DNA of 64,000 nt. Source: Microvelia longipes (lineage: Eukaryota > Arthropoda > Insecta > Hemiptera > Veliidae). Made by a program: the position numbers and the translations under genes. Every line of letters starts with the position of its first letter. Position 1 is the first letter of the stretch. Below, piece by piece: positions 1 through 10,276 of the stretch. The notes below the pieces were generated by a model. The model was not told the DNA's origin and did not search any database. It was given only the letters and a program-made list of their open reading frames with translations. The DNA lies in assembly GCA_018340805.1 (NCBI GenBank), contig JACMZG010001913.1:34679458-34743457 (forward strand), written 5' to 3'.

Positions 1-276
1 TTATTTATACTTTTTATTTTAAAAACATTTTTAACCATTTACATTGTTTTTGCTATTACTTATATACAAGAAGATTGCCTATTGTTTCAACTAGATGAAG
101 ATTTTATTTTTATTTAAGGTTTTTGTACTTTTATATTCTATTTTAACATATACTTAATATATTAAAATTACTTGTATTAATACATAAAGACAGTCAAAGA
201 TTATTATTTAAAATTGTTGTCATGATGAAATAGCCACTACTTTTATTTCTATATTAACCAATCTGCTATACCACCT
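1..276. other. AT-rich stretch, no gene seen
   Basis: AT-rich sequence with no extended reading frame, tandem repeat or recognisable element end. I see nothing supportable here. Confidence 0.5.
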
Positions 277-482
277 TTGCTGTCTTTTAATAAATTTTAC
301 AATGTTGTCCAGCACGGCCACCCCTGTCCACAAGCTATTGCTTATACAGTGGGTGCACCTAATTTTGTTTATATATTTCTATTTACTCTATATATTGTTT
401 TCTTTGCTGTACAAATTTGTATACTGTATGTTCTTATGGTGATAAATAAAAAAAAAAAAATAAAAAAAAAAAAAAAAAAAAA
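277..482 (+). mobile_element. Possible 3' end of a non-LTR element, with poly(A) tract
   Basis: A moderately complex stretch ends in a run of about 40 nearly pure A (about 448-482) preceded by a TAAATAAA-like signal. This is what the 3' UTR and tail of a non-LTR retrotransposon or retroposed transcript look like. The A-run abuts the coding sequence of a BEL/Pao element at about 483, so a tail on the left meets a truncated retrotransposon on the right. A reading frame runs from 277 through the A-run into the BEL coding sequence, but its first ~65 codons look like chance translation of the UTR. The family cannot be identified from this short piece. Confidence 0.4.
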
Positions 483-750
483 GGTATTTAAAGAATGGAT
501 AAACGAGGATTTGATTGAGGAGGTTCCTGAGATTGAACTTGAACGACAAAATGTGCACTATTTACCACACAGAGCTGTAATTAAGGAGAGAAGTTTAACC
601 ACAAAAGTCCGACCAGTGTTCGATGCCTCAGCAAAGAAAAAAGGGTACCCAGCTCTGAATGATTGCCTCGAGAAGGGACCAAATTTAGTTGGGCTCATCC
701 CAGATATTTGTTGTCTTTTCGAGCTAAGAAATTTGGTGTATCAGCTGATA
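483..750 (+). pseudogene. BEL-1 RT N-terminal fragment
   Basis: This frame encodes the start of the BEL/Pao reverse transcriptase: the FKEWINEDLIEEVP segment, then HYLPHRAVIKE, TTKVRPVFDAS and LNDCLEKGPNLVG. These are the family's conserved fingers-domain motifs. It should continue directly into the downstream frame starting near 663, but the two are in different phases. They overlap around 663-750, which places a single-base frameshift there. Upstream codons (from 277) come from the poly(A)-tailed sequence and are not part of the protein. Gag and protease, which normally precede this segment, are absent. Confidence 0.8.
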
Positions 751-3614
751 TTAGAAAGGCTTTTCAACAAATAAGTATTTTTGAACCAGAGCGAGATATT
801 TTAAGATTCTTATGGTGGGAAGTTAAAGATGGCAAGCCAATTAAGCTTAAAATATTTCGCCATAGAAGGGTAGTTTTTGGTGTTACATCCAGCCCATTTC
901 ATCTACAAGCAGTTATTCAACCCCACTTAAGAAAATACATGTTAACTGAAGATTGTAAACAGTATGCTGATTACAAGAATAGGAAACTAAGTGAGGTAGC
1001 CACAGTCTTATCTAAGAGTTACTATGTAGACAATTGCTTACTCAGTGTGAATAATGTTAAAGAACTCACTGAGTTATATCATCTAGCTAGGGAAATAATG
1101 GAGACAGGTGGTTTTGATTTGAGATGTTGGGAGGTAACTGAGCCAAATGGATGTATAGAGAATTTGGAGGAACATCAGTCAAAGGTTCTTGGTTTAAGGT
1201 GGGACAGAATCGAAGATTCTTTAAGCATTTGTGTTCCTAAGTTGGAGAGTCTCGAAGAATTGTCTACCAAAAGATCTATTTTATCAGTGACACACCAGAT
1301 ATTCGACCCCATAGGAGTAGTGTGTCCTGCGGTGTTGAAGTTAAAAATTCTTCTTCGAGAAGTTTTTAAATCCGATTCTGGTTGGGATACTGAAGTATCT
1401 AATGATGTAAGAGAGAACTTCACCAAATGGAAACAAGAGTTACCTTACCTAAACGAAATTAGAGTACCTCGTTGGATTATGTCTTGTCCGCTTGAGCAAA
1501 ATTGCTCTTATGAGATACATACATTTGTCGACGCCAGTAGTTATGCCTACGCTGCAGTAAGCTTTTTAAGATCTGACAATAATGGAGTGATATTCGTTAG
1601 ATTTCTAATGGCGAAATCACGGCTAGCACCCTTAAAAGGGATGACTATCCCTCGTTTAGAATTGATGGCTGCTGTTGTGGGGGCACGTTTGGCCAATACG
1701 GTAGCTGATGCGTTAGAAATAGAAGCTAGGAAGGTATTTTGGACTGATTCTTCTACTGTCTTGGCCTGGATACAAAGAGCAGACGTCTGGAACGTTTTCG
1801 TAGCCAACAGACTTAATGAGATACGCCAGTTGACTAAACCTGAAGAATGGAGACACATTTCTGGTCATTTAAACCCTGCTGATCTTCCATCGAGAGGGTG
1901 TTCTCCTAAGAGACTGGCTGCATCTCATTGGTGGGAGGGTCCTGATTGGCTTAGAGAAACCTTAGAAGTATGGCCTGTATCATCCGTTAGTTATGATGAA
2001 GAAGCGGTAGGGGCTGAACGAAGAAAAATTGTTGAAGGTTCAAAGAGTTGTACTTTGGTGAATAAAGTTTCATTTTGTGAGTGGTGTGGTAAAGAAGCTG
2101 GGAATGAGTGTTGCAAATATCGAGGTAAGCCATGGTACTACAAAGATGCTGCAAATTTTGAAGATATTGTTAGGTTAGTTGCTTACGTTACTAGGTTTGT
2201 TACAAACTGTAGAGTTCCGGTTTCTGATAGAATTAAGGGGTGTTTAAACAAACGAGAATTAGAGCATGCCGAGGATAAAGTTTGGTTATTTGTTCAATCT
2301 GAAACTTTAGACGTTAGAGATAAAAAATTGAAACACTTACGTCCGTTTGTTGATTCTTCTGGTTTAATTCGAGTCAAGTCACAAATTTTTGAAAGAAACG
2401 ATAAGTTAGATTTTTTATGTCCTATTTTACTTCCTCGGACTCATGAAGTAGTCAATATGTTTATCAGAGACACTCATAAAAGAAAATGTCACATAGGCAC
2501 CCAGATGTTATTACAGGCCCTTAGGGAAAATTTTTGGGTACTTGGAGGGTGTAGAACAATAAGGTCTGTCATTTCTAGGTGTACGGTTTGTAGACGTTAT
2601 GATGGGGTTCCTTTAGAATGTCCTTCTCCTCCTTTACCTCCTTCTCGGGTTGATGATGCCAGTCCTTTTAAGGTGACTGGAGTTGATTACGCGGGTCCTA
2701 TTATTTTGAGAAATAATCAGAAAGCCTGGATAGCTCTATTTACATGTGGAGTTGTCCGAGCTGTACACTTAGAATTAGTAACCTCTTTATCAACTGAGGG
2801 ATTTTTGATGGCCTTCCGTCGATTCATTGCACGGCGAGGAAGACCTAAGATCGTATATTCTGACAATGGCACCAATTTCGTTGGGACCAAGAGATTGCTG
2901 AAGGCTGTAGATTGGAACCAGATTATAAGATTAGCTAACGACGAAAGGATTGAATGGTTGTGCATTCCACCAACTGCTGCATGGTGGGGTGGTTGGTGGG
3001 AGAGACTAGTCGGAATAACAAAATCCTTATTAAAGAAAGTACTTGGAAGAGCGTCGCTTGATTATGAAGAAATGTTGACTGTGTTGTGTGACGTAGAAAC
3101 GGTGATCAATTCGCGTCCATTAACTTATGTATCCGAAGATGTTGGAGACCCAACTCCACTTACTCCAAATATGTTTCTGCGGGAAAATTCAGGAATAGGG
3201 GTACCAGAATTAGATAAAGTCGATGCAAAGTGTTTAAATAAACGTTTAAAGTATTTACAAACTCTTCGACAAGATTTAAGAGTACGATTTAGAACTGAGT
3301 ACCTTGGAGCTTTGGTACAGAGGCCAGGTCGATCTAAACAACGCGATCGAGAGCTTAGAGTTGGAGATGTTGTGTTGCTGGGAGTGGACAACAAGAAACG
3401 TGTGGACTGGCCTATGGTCATTGTTACCGAACTTATTTCCGGGCGGGACGGCAGAGTACGAGACGTTCGGTTACGCGGTGTAGGAAACATGAAATATCGT
3501 CGTCCGATCCAGAAGATATATCCGTTAGAAGTATTTCTTCCGACAGAAGCTCAGGACAATGAGTTGAGGACAATGCCTCAAGGTGGGAGTAATGTCCTGA
3601 ACACTGAAGCTTAG
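663..3614 (+). pseudogene. BEL-1 pol: RT, RNase H, integrase, C-terminal domain
   Basis: A 983-residue BEL/Pao-type polyprotein piece. RT: VSADIRKAFQQI near residue 25 (catalytic Asp), FGVTSSPFHL, and the catalytic box at about residue 121, which reads YVDN rather than YVDD. That single change removes a metal-binding Asp, so this RT should be inactive. RNase H: FVDAS, PRLELMAAV, WTDSSTVLAWI and the NPADLPSRG end motif (residues ~285-410). Integrase: HKRKCHIG with CTVC zinc-binding site (~605-650), then the triad VDYAGP, SDNGTNF and WWGGWWERL (~675-790). A C-terminal domain follows with GDVVLLGVD and the DWPMVIVTE segment typical of the family. The true start is upstream in another frame; the annotated Met is internal. 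The opposite-strand frames are shadows. Confidence 0.9.
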
Positions 3615-3831
3615 GCTAAACCAGCAGTGCTTTATTGTATTGTTGGTCTTAGTAGCTGTTGTCATGGTGTCAATTTTTGACATAAGTTTGTTTAATGAAA
3701 TAAAAATGTTTTTGAGTTTACGTTTTGAATGAAATTAAGTTGTTCTCATTTTTGATACCGAAAAGTAGAGAGGGATAGGAAGCAGGTAGCTCCGTCTCTC
3801 ACAAAGTCTCTCCACAAAACAAAACTTTATT

Positions 3832-3874
3832 AGCAAAGCGCTTTCAACCTAACTAGAGGCCATCATCAGTGCAA
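3832..3874 (-). ncRNA. Hammerhead-ribozyme-like motif (left arm)
   Basis: On the minus strand: CTGATGA (3869-3863), a stem II that can pair GGCCT with AGGTT, then GAAA (3845-3842), then the short self-complementary AGCGCT where stem III belongs. The GCA before the core pairs with TGC after it as stem I. One extra U sits between CUGAUGA and stem II, which is not canonical. Activity is inferred from pattern only. Confidence 0.4.
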
Positions 3875-4002
3875 AACCGTTGAGATGTCAAAGAAGTAGA
3901 GAAGTGAGTCTATGTTTTCTTACTAAGTAATAGAGTCTGACTCTAATACCTAGCATTAAATAATACTTAGTATTAGTATTCTCTACTTCTTACATCTCAA
4001 CG

Positions 4003-4050
4003 GTTTTGCACTGATGATGGCCTCTAGTTAGGTTGAAAGCGCTTTGCCAA
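4003..4050 (+). ncRNA. Hammerhead-ribozyme-like motif (right arm)
   Basis: Mirror copy of the left-arm motif: CTGATGA at 4011-4017, stem II GGCCT/AGGTT, GAAA at 4035-4038, AGCGCT as a minimal stem III, and GCA (4008-4010) pairing with TGC (4045-4047) as stem I. Tiny stem III is a known property of hammerheads in Penelope-like elements and animal retrozymes, which act as dimers. The unpaired U after CUGAUGA is a caveat. Confidence 0.42.
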
Positions 4051-4329
4051 TAAAGTTTTGTTTTGTGGAGAGACTTCTTTTCTTTTTTTATTTATGATGG
4101 ACTCCATTTACGCTCATTCAACTAGTATAACAAAACATTTAGTTATTTTATTCTATATAAGACCCAACGGGAGGTCAATCAATCAACGATTGAGTTGGGA
4201 CCTTATTTGCTTAATTTTGTTCCATTTGTACCGTTTTATTGTAATGTATATAGCAAAAATAAAGTTATTTTTATTGGTATCACTATCAATACGTGATATC
4301 AATCAATTTACTTTACCGTTACTCGTGAT

Positions 4330-4404
4330 TTTAATTAGTTTTCTTTGAAAATATTAGTTTTTAAAGCGGCTGAGTTTTCTTTGAAAATATTAGTTTTTAA
4401 AGCG
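4330..4404. repeat. Short direct duplication (~36 bp)
   Basis: The segment around TTTGAAAATATTAG plus the following TTTTTAAAGCG occurs twice in direct orientation, back to back. No gene context. Confidence 0.6.
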
Positions 4405-5430
4405 TGACTTTGGGCCCTCTGAGCAAGATTTAAAATACCTTACACGTTTAATAATTTATTATTAGCACAGGAAAGACGTTCTATATACTATACATGTTAC
4501 AATACAATTGTATAATGTTACAATACAATGTTACATTGCAATACATTTATACATGTTTTTAAATCAGTGGTAACTATAAACGACGTGCTCTCGTTTCTGC
4601 TCATTAGCCAGATTCATTAATCTAAAATTTATTACAACAGCGTGTAATATAATACATTTAAAAATTAGGTACATAAATTTCAATAGTTTTAGCTTGGGCT
4701 TAAATTTATATTTCGGTTCTAATTTGTTAAATTAAATATATTTTCCGTCTTGTATCTTGTTATTATTTGACTCTAATTAAAATTAATTAAACATTATGTT
4801 AATCAGCATTTGGGCTGTAACTTGAGTCTGTTACTTGGAGTTAGAGAGCTGGGATAGAGAGCAAATAAGAACTTTTTACCAAATTTACAAAGCAAATAGC
4901 GAAACCTACTCTTTCTGCAAATACGAAGTTTTCGTGTTATCTATAGTCAGGGTTTTTTTACTCTACCCAAACATAGATAAAACTCGAGTTTAAATTTTAT
5001 TATCAATGCTGTAACTTCCTTTTTTTCTATTTGCTTGTTTAATGAAAAAGCTCTGTAATGGGCAAACAATTTGTTTATCTGTCTAAAAAATTAAAAACTT
5101 TTGATAAAATTTTTTGTCGCAAGATTAGACCTTAGTATTGAACTAGGGTTATTACTACAATTAATACAATTTGTGAAACGGCGATCACACCGCCGTTTCA
5201 ACATGATCATATTAACATATCAGTTCAACATGAACTGAACATATCAGTTCTCATCATGATGTCTGTCTTTGTGTGTGCCACGCATAGTAATGCGTGACAA
5301 AAACAACCTTCGTTGTGTCGTTAATAAATAATTAAACTTATTATTAGTCGTTTTAGATCCGGTTTACAAAGTAATTTATACTTGGAGTACCTACTTTTGT
5401 TAGCGGTTCAAAAGTTATCTTATCTTATTA
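4405..5430. other. AT-rich intergenic stretch
   Basis: No coding frame or element end recognised. Short self-complementary patches occur, for example repeated TACAATAC around 4498-4545 and CATGATCATATTAACATAT near 5203, but nothing assignable. Confidence 0.4.
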
Positions 5431-5435
5431 TGTCT

Positions 5436-6060
5436 TATATCGGATTCACTATGCTCATCCTATTAACTCGCTTCGCTGGTCCTCAGAATATGGAATGATC
5501 AATTTATATTGCAGTAAGTCTTTCCACTCGCTTCGCTTGCCCTCAGACAAAAACGTCTGTTTTATTCATAGCGATCACCATCCAGGTAACACACAAAAAT
5601 TATTTACAGGTTAGTACATTTAGGCCGAAAGATTTTTAAACCAAGTATCAACTCTCTACCACACACACACACTTATAAGAGCAAAGATTATAATATACAA
5701 ACATATACATAAAGGCAGACAACTTTGTGATAATACTTAGAGAGAAATAATCACATCGGATTAGCTACGCTCATCCTCTCTACTTTGGACTCGCTCGTCC
5801 TCAGATAGTAAATAAATCCAGGCGCTGACCACGCTCGATGATGCCTAACAAAAATCATATATATATATATATATATATATATAATTGTCAAATTGAAACG
5901 AAACTTAGTATACTTATTTATTACGTAAATGTCTTTGACATTTTGGGTCTTAAAATACCTGAAACGGATAATTTCAGTAACATCCCGGTTTCGGATTTTT
6001 TTCAAGTACAATACTTTCTTACTTATGGTAAAAATTAGGAAAAATAAAAAGGAATAGCAG
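5436..6060 (+). repeat. DR-A dispersed repeat, degraded copy
   Basis: Pieces of the DR-A family: two blocks like TCGGATTCACTATGCTCATCC followed by CTCGCTTCGCT and CCTCAG (5448-5530 and 5755-5845), then the family's 3' portion with CATCCCGGTTTCGGATTTTTT (5980-6005). A (TA)n stretch sits inside. DR-A copies elsewhere in this window: 9.05, 16.1, 20.6, 31.8, 39.35, 47.8, 59.6, 61.0 and 63.0 kb. Confidence 0.6.
5857..5883. repeat. (TA)n microsatellite
   Basis: Pure TA dinucleotide run inside a DR-A copy. Frames translating as YIYIYI across it are artefacts. Confidence 0.9.
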
Positions 6061-7240
6061 CCAAAATTTAAGTTGAGCTTCAATGCTGGTTTATTTTGAT
6101 CATTATGTGTGTTGCTCCAATAACACTCGTTATGAGAATAAGTTGATTTGTTCGAATAACTCGTCGTACCAACTTGGCCAAGTCTTTCCACAGAACAGAT
6201 CGGTGAGATTATCTCACGCTCAATATTCTTACTTTTAGATTAACTTTGAATATTTACTTGTATCTTGTACTTTGTTGGCCTTCTTATACATGGATGATAA
6301 TATCTCTTTGGTTAAGCAGAGGACTGTACAAAATAAAATATAGAATAGCGTAACGGTACAAATGATATAAAATCTTATCTCGTTGCAGGATTCCTTTTGA
6401 TGAAGTTTTAGCCAAGGTTTTGGGTGGTAAAGGGACTGTAGGAAAAGGATACTTAGCGCAGAGCTGAAAAGGTATTTTGAGGACTTTATTGTGCAACGAA
6501 TAAATTAATTTTGAGCGGTTAATACAAAACGAAATAGCGATATTGAGCAAAAAAACCAATAGTGATAGCGTAAAAGCGTAATTTGAGCCGGCGAGTATAC
6601 GCAGTGTATGACATTTGGCAGACTGACTCGATCTAAGAAAAACTCCCTAGACCTGGTCAGTAAAGGGACAAATACCAATAAATAATGAATTTAACCACTA
6701 TCTAGCGGCATCAATGCCAACTAAAATCAAAATTAAATTCAAAACCCAACCACTCTTAATGGAACATAAAGATATAATTATTTTTGTGTCGAGTTTATTA
6801 GGCCAGTACAATATTAGGTTTTCTAACATATTATATGTATTTACCTATCTTTATATCTAAGGGCTAAATTAGAGGGGTTTATAGTCAGCGTCACCTAAAA
6901 GCCTTTTGTGACAAAAAGGGCTTTTGTAGTTACAAGTCATAGTCACAAGTTTTCTTACAAGCCTTTTCGAATGATGTCACAATTGTTGTTACAAGTATTG
7001 TTACAAGCGGCGCTAATGACAAATAACTTTATTATGACGTCATTAACTATGAGTAAAAGAGTAAAAAGAACGCTACACATATCTTGTTGTATACAGACAA
7101 TGCATAAATACGTGGCTGTGAGGCGAGACGAGGAAAATTCGCTGAATACATGGCTAAACACCAATGTATGTGCCAACTAATAATAATAAAACAAGAACTA
7201 TGTGGCTAATCGCCAACAATGCCCTTTAATGTGGGTTCTT
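6061..7240. other. No gene recognised
   Basis: AT-rich sequence with short frames of no recognisable content. Around 6880-7010 there are several GTTACAAG and GTCACAAG repeats, a degenerate local repetition. Nothing else supportable. Confidence 0.4.
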
Positions 7241-7249
7241 CATTGAACA

Positions 7250-7575
7250 ACCGTTGGCACATTGAACACATTGAAGAACTGTTGGCACATTGAACACATT
7301 AAACACATTGAAGAACCGTTGTCACATTGAACACATTAAAGAACCGTTGTCACATTGAACACATTAAAGAACCGTTGTCACATTGAACACATTGAATAAC
7401 TGTTGGCACATTGAACACATTAAAGAACCGTTGTCACATTGAACACAATGAAGAACTGTTTGCACATTGAACACATTGAATAACTGTTGGCACATTGAAC
7501 ACATTAAAGCAACGTTGGCACATTGACTACATTGAAGAACCGTTGGCACATTGAACACGTAGAAAAACCGTTAGC
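7250..7575. repeat. 27-bp minisatellite, ~12 copies
   Basis: Tandem units of about 27 bp built on GTTGGCACATTGAACACATT plus GAAGAACC, with scattered substitutions and a few length changes. Because 27 is a multiple of three, an open frame with a 9-residue repeat runs on the minus strand (7364-7558). I regard that frame as a by-product of the repeat. Confidence 0.9.
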
Positions 7576-8370
7576 AAGTAGCAGCTACGAGCCGGAGGCC
7601 CGTATTTTTTTATTCATTTAGTAGCAAAAATATTGAATTTATTATTAATAATAAATAAATAGTTCAATAAAAAAATATTTATAATAAAGAATTATAAATA
7701 AAAAATGTTTGCTCAAAAAGTTTTATTTTACATGCGTACAAAGCAAAAAAAAAATTAATTATGAATTTCAAGTATGCATAAAAAACATATGTAAAATTTA
7801 TTTACAACTCCGTGAATTTTAATTAATTACTAAGAACTATAATGAGGGGGATGTATTTATAATTTAAATTATTTGAGAAAAAAGTAATCACCTCTCATTT
7901 TAAAATGTATTTTAAGTTCTTTTGAATTTTAACTCAACAACCGAGCGTATTTTTAATTTAGTATAAAGCTCTTGAAGTGCTTTTAATATGAAATGTGTTA
8001 GAATTACTTGTCAAAGAAGCTTGAAAAATGTTTTAGGAGTGGATTGTTTCCTGAAAAACTCTTTATTGCGAATAAAAATTAAATTAATTTTTAAGTGTCT
8101 CTCGACACGTGAAACATTGAATTGTATACAATTTTAACTCTGTTGTGGTTTAAAACGAAATGCGGTTTTATATAAAAAATTAAAATGTGGTCGAAGCCAG
8201 GTTTCCTCAAAAAGGAAAAACGTTTGAACAACGTTTTGCTTGTTGAGTTTTCTTTTTCGAGTTCTAAGAACAGTAAAGTATTTGTAATTCGTTTTGTGGA
8301 AAATCTGGTAAAAATGTTTCAGAATTTCTAAGAATTAAATCCATTTACACTTCTGATAATAGTTTATACC
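7576..8370. other. AT-rich stretch, no gene seen
   Basis: No extended frame, repeat array or element end recognised between the two minisatellites. Confidence 0.4.
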
Positions 8371-8389
8371 TTAACATTGTTTAAAAGAG

Positions 8390-8770
8390 TATCAAACAAA
8401 TTATCTAGTCGAGGACTTTTAGGGCTGTCACGTTTTACTGACGCCTTAAGTGGAGGACTTGTAGGACTGTCACGTTTTAGTGACATCTTAATTCGAGGAC
8501 TTGTAGGACTGTCACGTTTTAGTGACATCTTAATTCGAGGACTTGTAGGACTGTCACGTTTTAGTGACGCCTTAAGCTCAGAAGTTATATGACTGTCATG
8601 TTTTACTGACGCTTTAAGTCGAAGAGAAATAGGTCTGTCATGTTTTACTGACGCCTTAAGTCGAGGTGTAATAAGTCTGTCATTTTTACTGACGCCTTAA
8701 GTAGAGGACTTGTAGGACTGTCATGTTTTACTGACGTCTTAAGTCGAGGAAGTATAGGACTGAGTTATAT
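8390..8770. repeat. 42-bp minisatellite, ~9 copies
   Basis: Units of about 42 bp with the pattern GGACTGTCACGTTTTAGTGA followed by CATCTTAATTCGAGGACTTGTA. The period is a multiple of three, giving a 14-residue repeat frame (8377-8592) that breaks where units shorten. The inner GTCAC...GTGAC part of each unit can pair with itself. No sign of a real gene. Confidence 0.9.
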
Positions 8771-9045
8771 AACTGTCACCTACAAGTTAGTGACTTCTGG
8801 AATCACTATAACTAACTCATCAACTAACTAACTTGTCATTTAACTATAACTTATGACAATTTGACGTTACGCAGCATTATTTTTATCAGGTCTAAATTAA
8901 ATTTGTTACCGTGTATCTAAGTGGTCATGTTTCGTGGCCTAAACTCAACTGCAATATTCATCAGAGTCCCACCAAATTTGGTATACGCCGTACTGAAACA
9001 TGTAGGATGAGTCTAAAAACCTTTCAATAAATATAAAACAAAATT

Positions 9046-9821
9046 GGGTACAGGGTGCCTCGGAACTTTTCCTCATCACATCGGATTCGCAGTGCTTATC
9101 CTCCCTACTTCGGACCCGCTTTGCTCGTCTCTAGGATATACAATTCGCCAAATTTACTCTGCAACACGTGTGTAGACTCGATCGCTCGTCTTCAGATAGT
9201 AAATACATTCGTTTCGTCCTTAGCAGTCGAAACAGTGCATACAGCACTGTCCACGCTCAGTGCTGCTTAACTTTTATGAACCAACAATACTTGTAGTATT
9301 GGAAAAAAATTGTAAACATATTTATTACTTAAGGTATTACGTATGTCGAATTTCAACTTTATGGGATTATTGTCAGATTTTTTACAATTTTTGAAAAAAC
9401 TTTTCAAACAAGTCAATCAATAAAAATTGATCTGATGCTGATAATAAGATGACACTTGGCATATATGTTACCCTTATCTATGTCTATATTCGTGCCGAAT
9501 TTCAAAAATATCGCACTATTTTATCGCGTTTTATGGTTGTTTCGATTTTTTTGCAGATTAGTGACGTCATAAAAACAATATTATTTTCAGAATAGCTGAA
9601 CTACAGCTAAAGACTGTTTTTTGTACAATGTTTCAACCCTCTAGCGTAAATACACTAGGAGCTACGATAGACACATACACACAAACACACACTCATACAG
9701 ACAGAAAACTTTGTGAAAACCACTTAAGAAGTCTTAAAAACACCTGAATCAACTAATTTCGGCGGCATCCCGGTTTCGGTTTTTTTTGCAAAAACAATAC
9801 TTTTCCTTATACCTACGATAT
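9046..9821 (+). repeat. DR-A repeat, most complete copy (left part)
   Basis: Begins with TACAGGGTGCCTCGGAAC and TTTTCCTCATCACATCGG, followed by two blocks like CGGACCCGCTTTGCTCGTC. A central GTGACGTCA block and the 3' part CCCGGTTTCGG plus ACCTACGATAT follow. The Copia element then interrupts it, and the last ~22 bp (ACATAAGGAAAAGTAAAAC) continue at 14734. The family's far end reads GAGGAAAAGT, the reverse complement of the ACTTTTCCTC near the start, so it has short terminal inverted repeats. It encodes nothing and is probably a non-autonomous DNA transposon. Repaired length is about 800 bp. Confidence 0.7.
9817..9821. repeat. Target-site duplication of Copia element (left)
   Basis: GATAT directly precedes the LTR at 9822 and is repeated directly after the other LTR at 14729-14733. 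Confidence 0.9.
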
Positions 9822-10035
9822 TGTTGGAAATAAAATAAAGCCCTTTTCAATTAAACAAATTCTATATAATTAGTATTTAAATAAAAGTACACTTTAAATA
9901 TTTAATTATAATAAAATAAAACGATCTCGTTAAACGAAAGGTTACGAACATGTTGATATATTTTTTTACTTAGCAGTGTTGTCTATTGCTAGTGCTAGAT
10001 GTACAATATTAGATTCTAAATAAAGATTTACAACA
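9822..10035 (-). repeat. Copia 3' LTR
   Basis: 214 bp, TG...CA ends. Identical to the copy at 14514-14728 except for one missing T. Lies downstream of RNase H in element orientation. Confidence 0.95.
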
Positions 10036-10044
10036 CCCCCACTC
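10036..10044 (-). promoter_or_regulatory. Copia polypurine tract
   Basis: Minus strand reads GAGTGGGGG directly against the 3' LTR, the expected plus-strand primer position. Confidence 0.85.
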
Positions 10045-10276
10045 AATAGAAAAACATCTCTAAGAAAAAAATATTACCAAAAAAAATTACTTACATTTTT
10101 GAATTTCCCAAAAAAAACTTTCATTTTAAAACAAAAAAAAAGTAGTAAGTTAATTATTTTCTTTCTAAAAAATAATAAAAAAAAATCAATTTTAAATCTT
10201 AAAGAAAAAATATAAAAAATGACCTTTTTTGAAAAATACACAAACAATATTTAAGTACTTAAAAAAATAAAAAAAA
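10045..10276 (-). other. Copia 3' untranslated region
   Basis: About 230 bp of very A/T-rich sequence between the RNase H stop codon and the polypurine tract, with no coding content. Confidence 0.7.

Larger units (their letters stand above)
483..3750 (+). mobile_element. BEL-1: 5'-truncated BEL/Pao LTR retrotransposon
   Basis: This copy begins inside the reverse transcriptase, just after a poly(A) run, and lacks the 5' LTR, primer site, gag and protease. It keeps RT, RNase H, integrase and the C-terminal domain. After the integrase there is a purine-rich tract (about 3581-3589), then TGTCCTG at 3593, which I infer to be the start of the 3' LTR. As in BEL-2 of this window, the pol stop codon would then fall inside the LTR. 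No second LTR is visible to confirm this, and the right boundary (about 3750) is a guess; a fold-back repeat follows. One frameshift and a changed RT catalytic residue show it is dead. Confidence 0.8.
3803..4078. repeat. Fold-back repeat with ~97-bp inverted arms
   Basis: The arms (about 3803-3905 and 3984-4078) are near-perfect reverse complements, separated by ~80 bp of AT-rich sequence. Outer ends carry AGTCTCTCCAC, also seen at the ends of repeats at 50.75, 57.35, 57.56 and 58.13 kb, so these form a loose family. Each arm carries a hammerhead-like core, entered separately. I see no transposase and no clear target duplication. It lies just beyond the presumed 3' LTR of BEL-1. Confidence 0.7.

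Noticed and set aside
1175..3490. Minus-strand frames opposite BEL-1
   Set aside because: Shadows of the plus-strand pol; no motifs of their own.
7250..8770. CRISPR-like arrays at the 27- and 42-bp repeats
   Set aside because: No unique spacers between units; units are directly contiguous, and the genome is eukaryotic.
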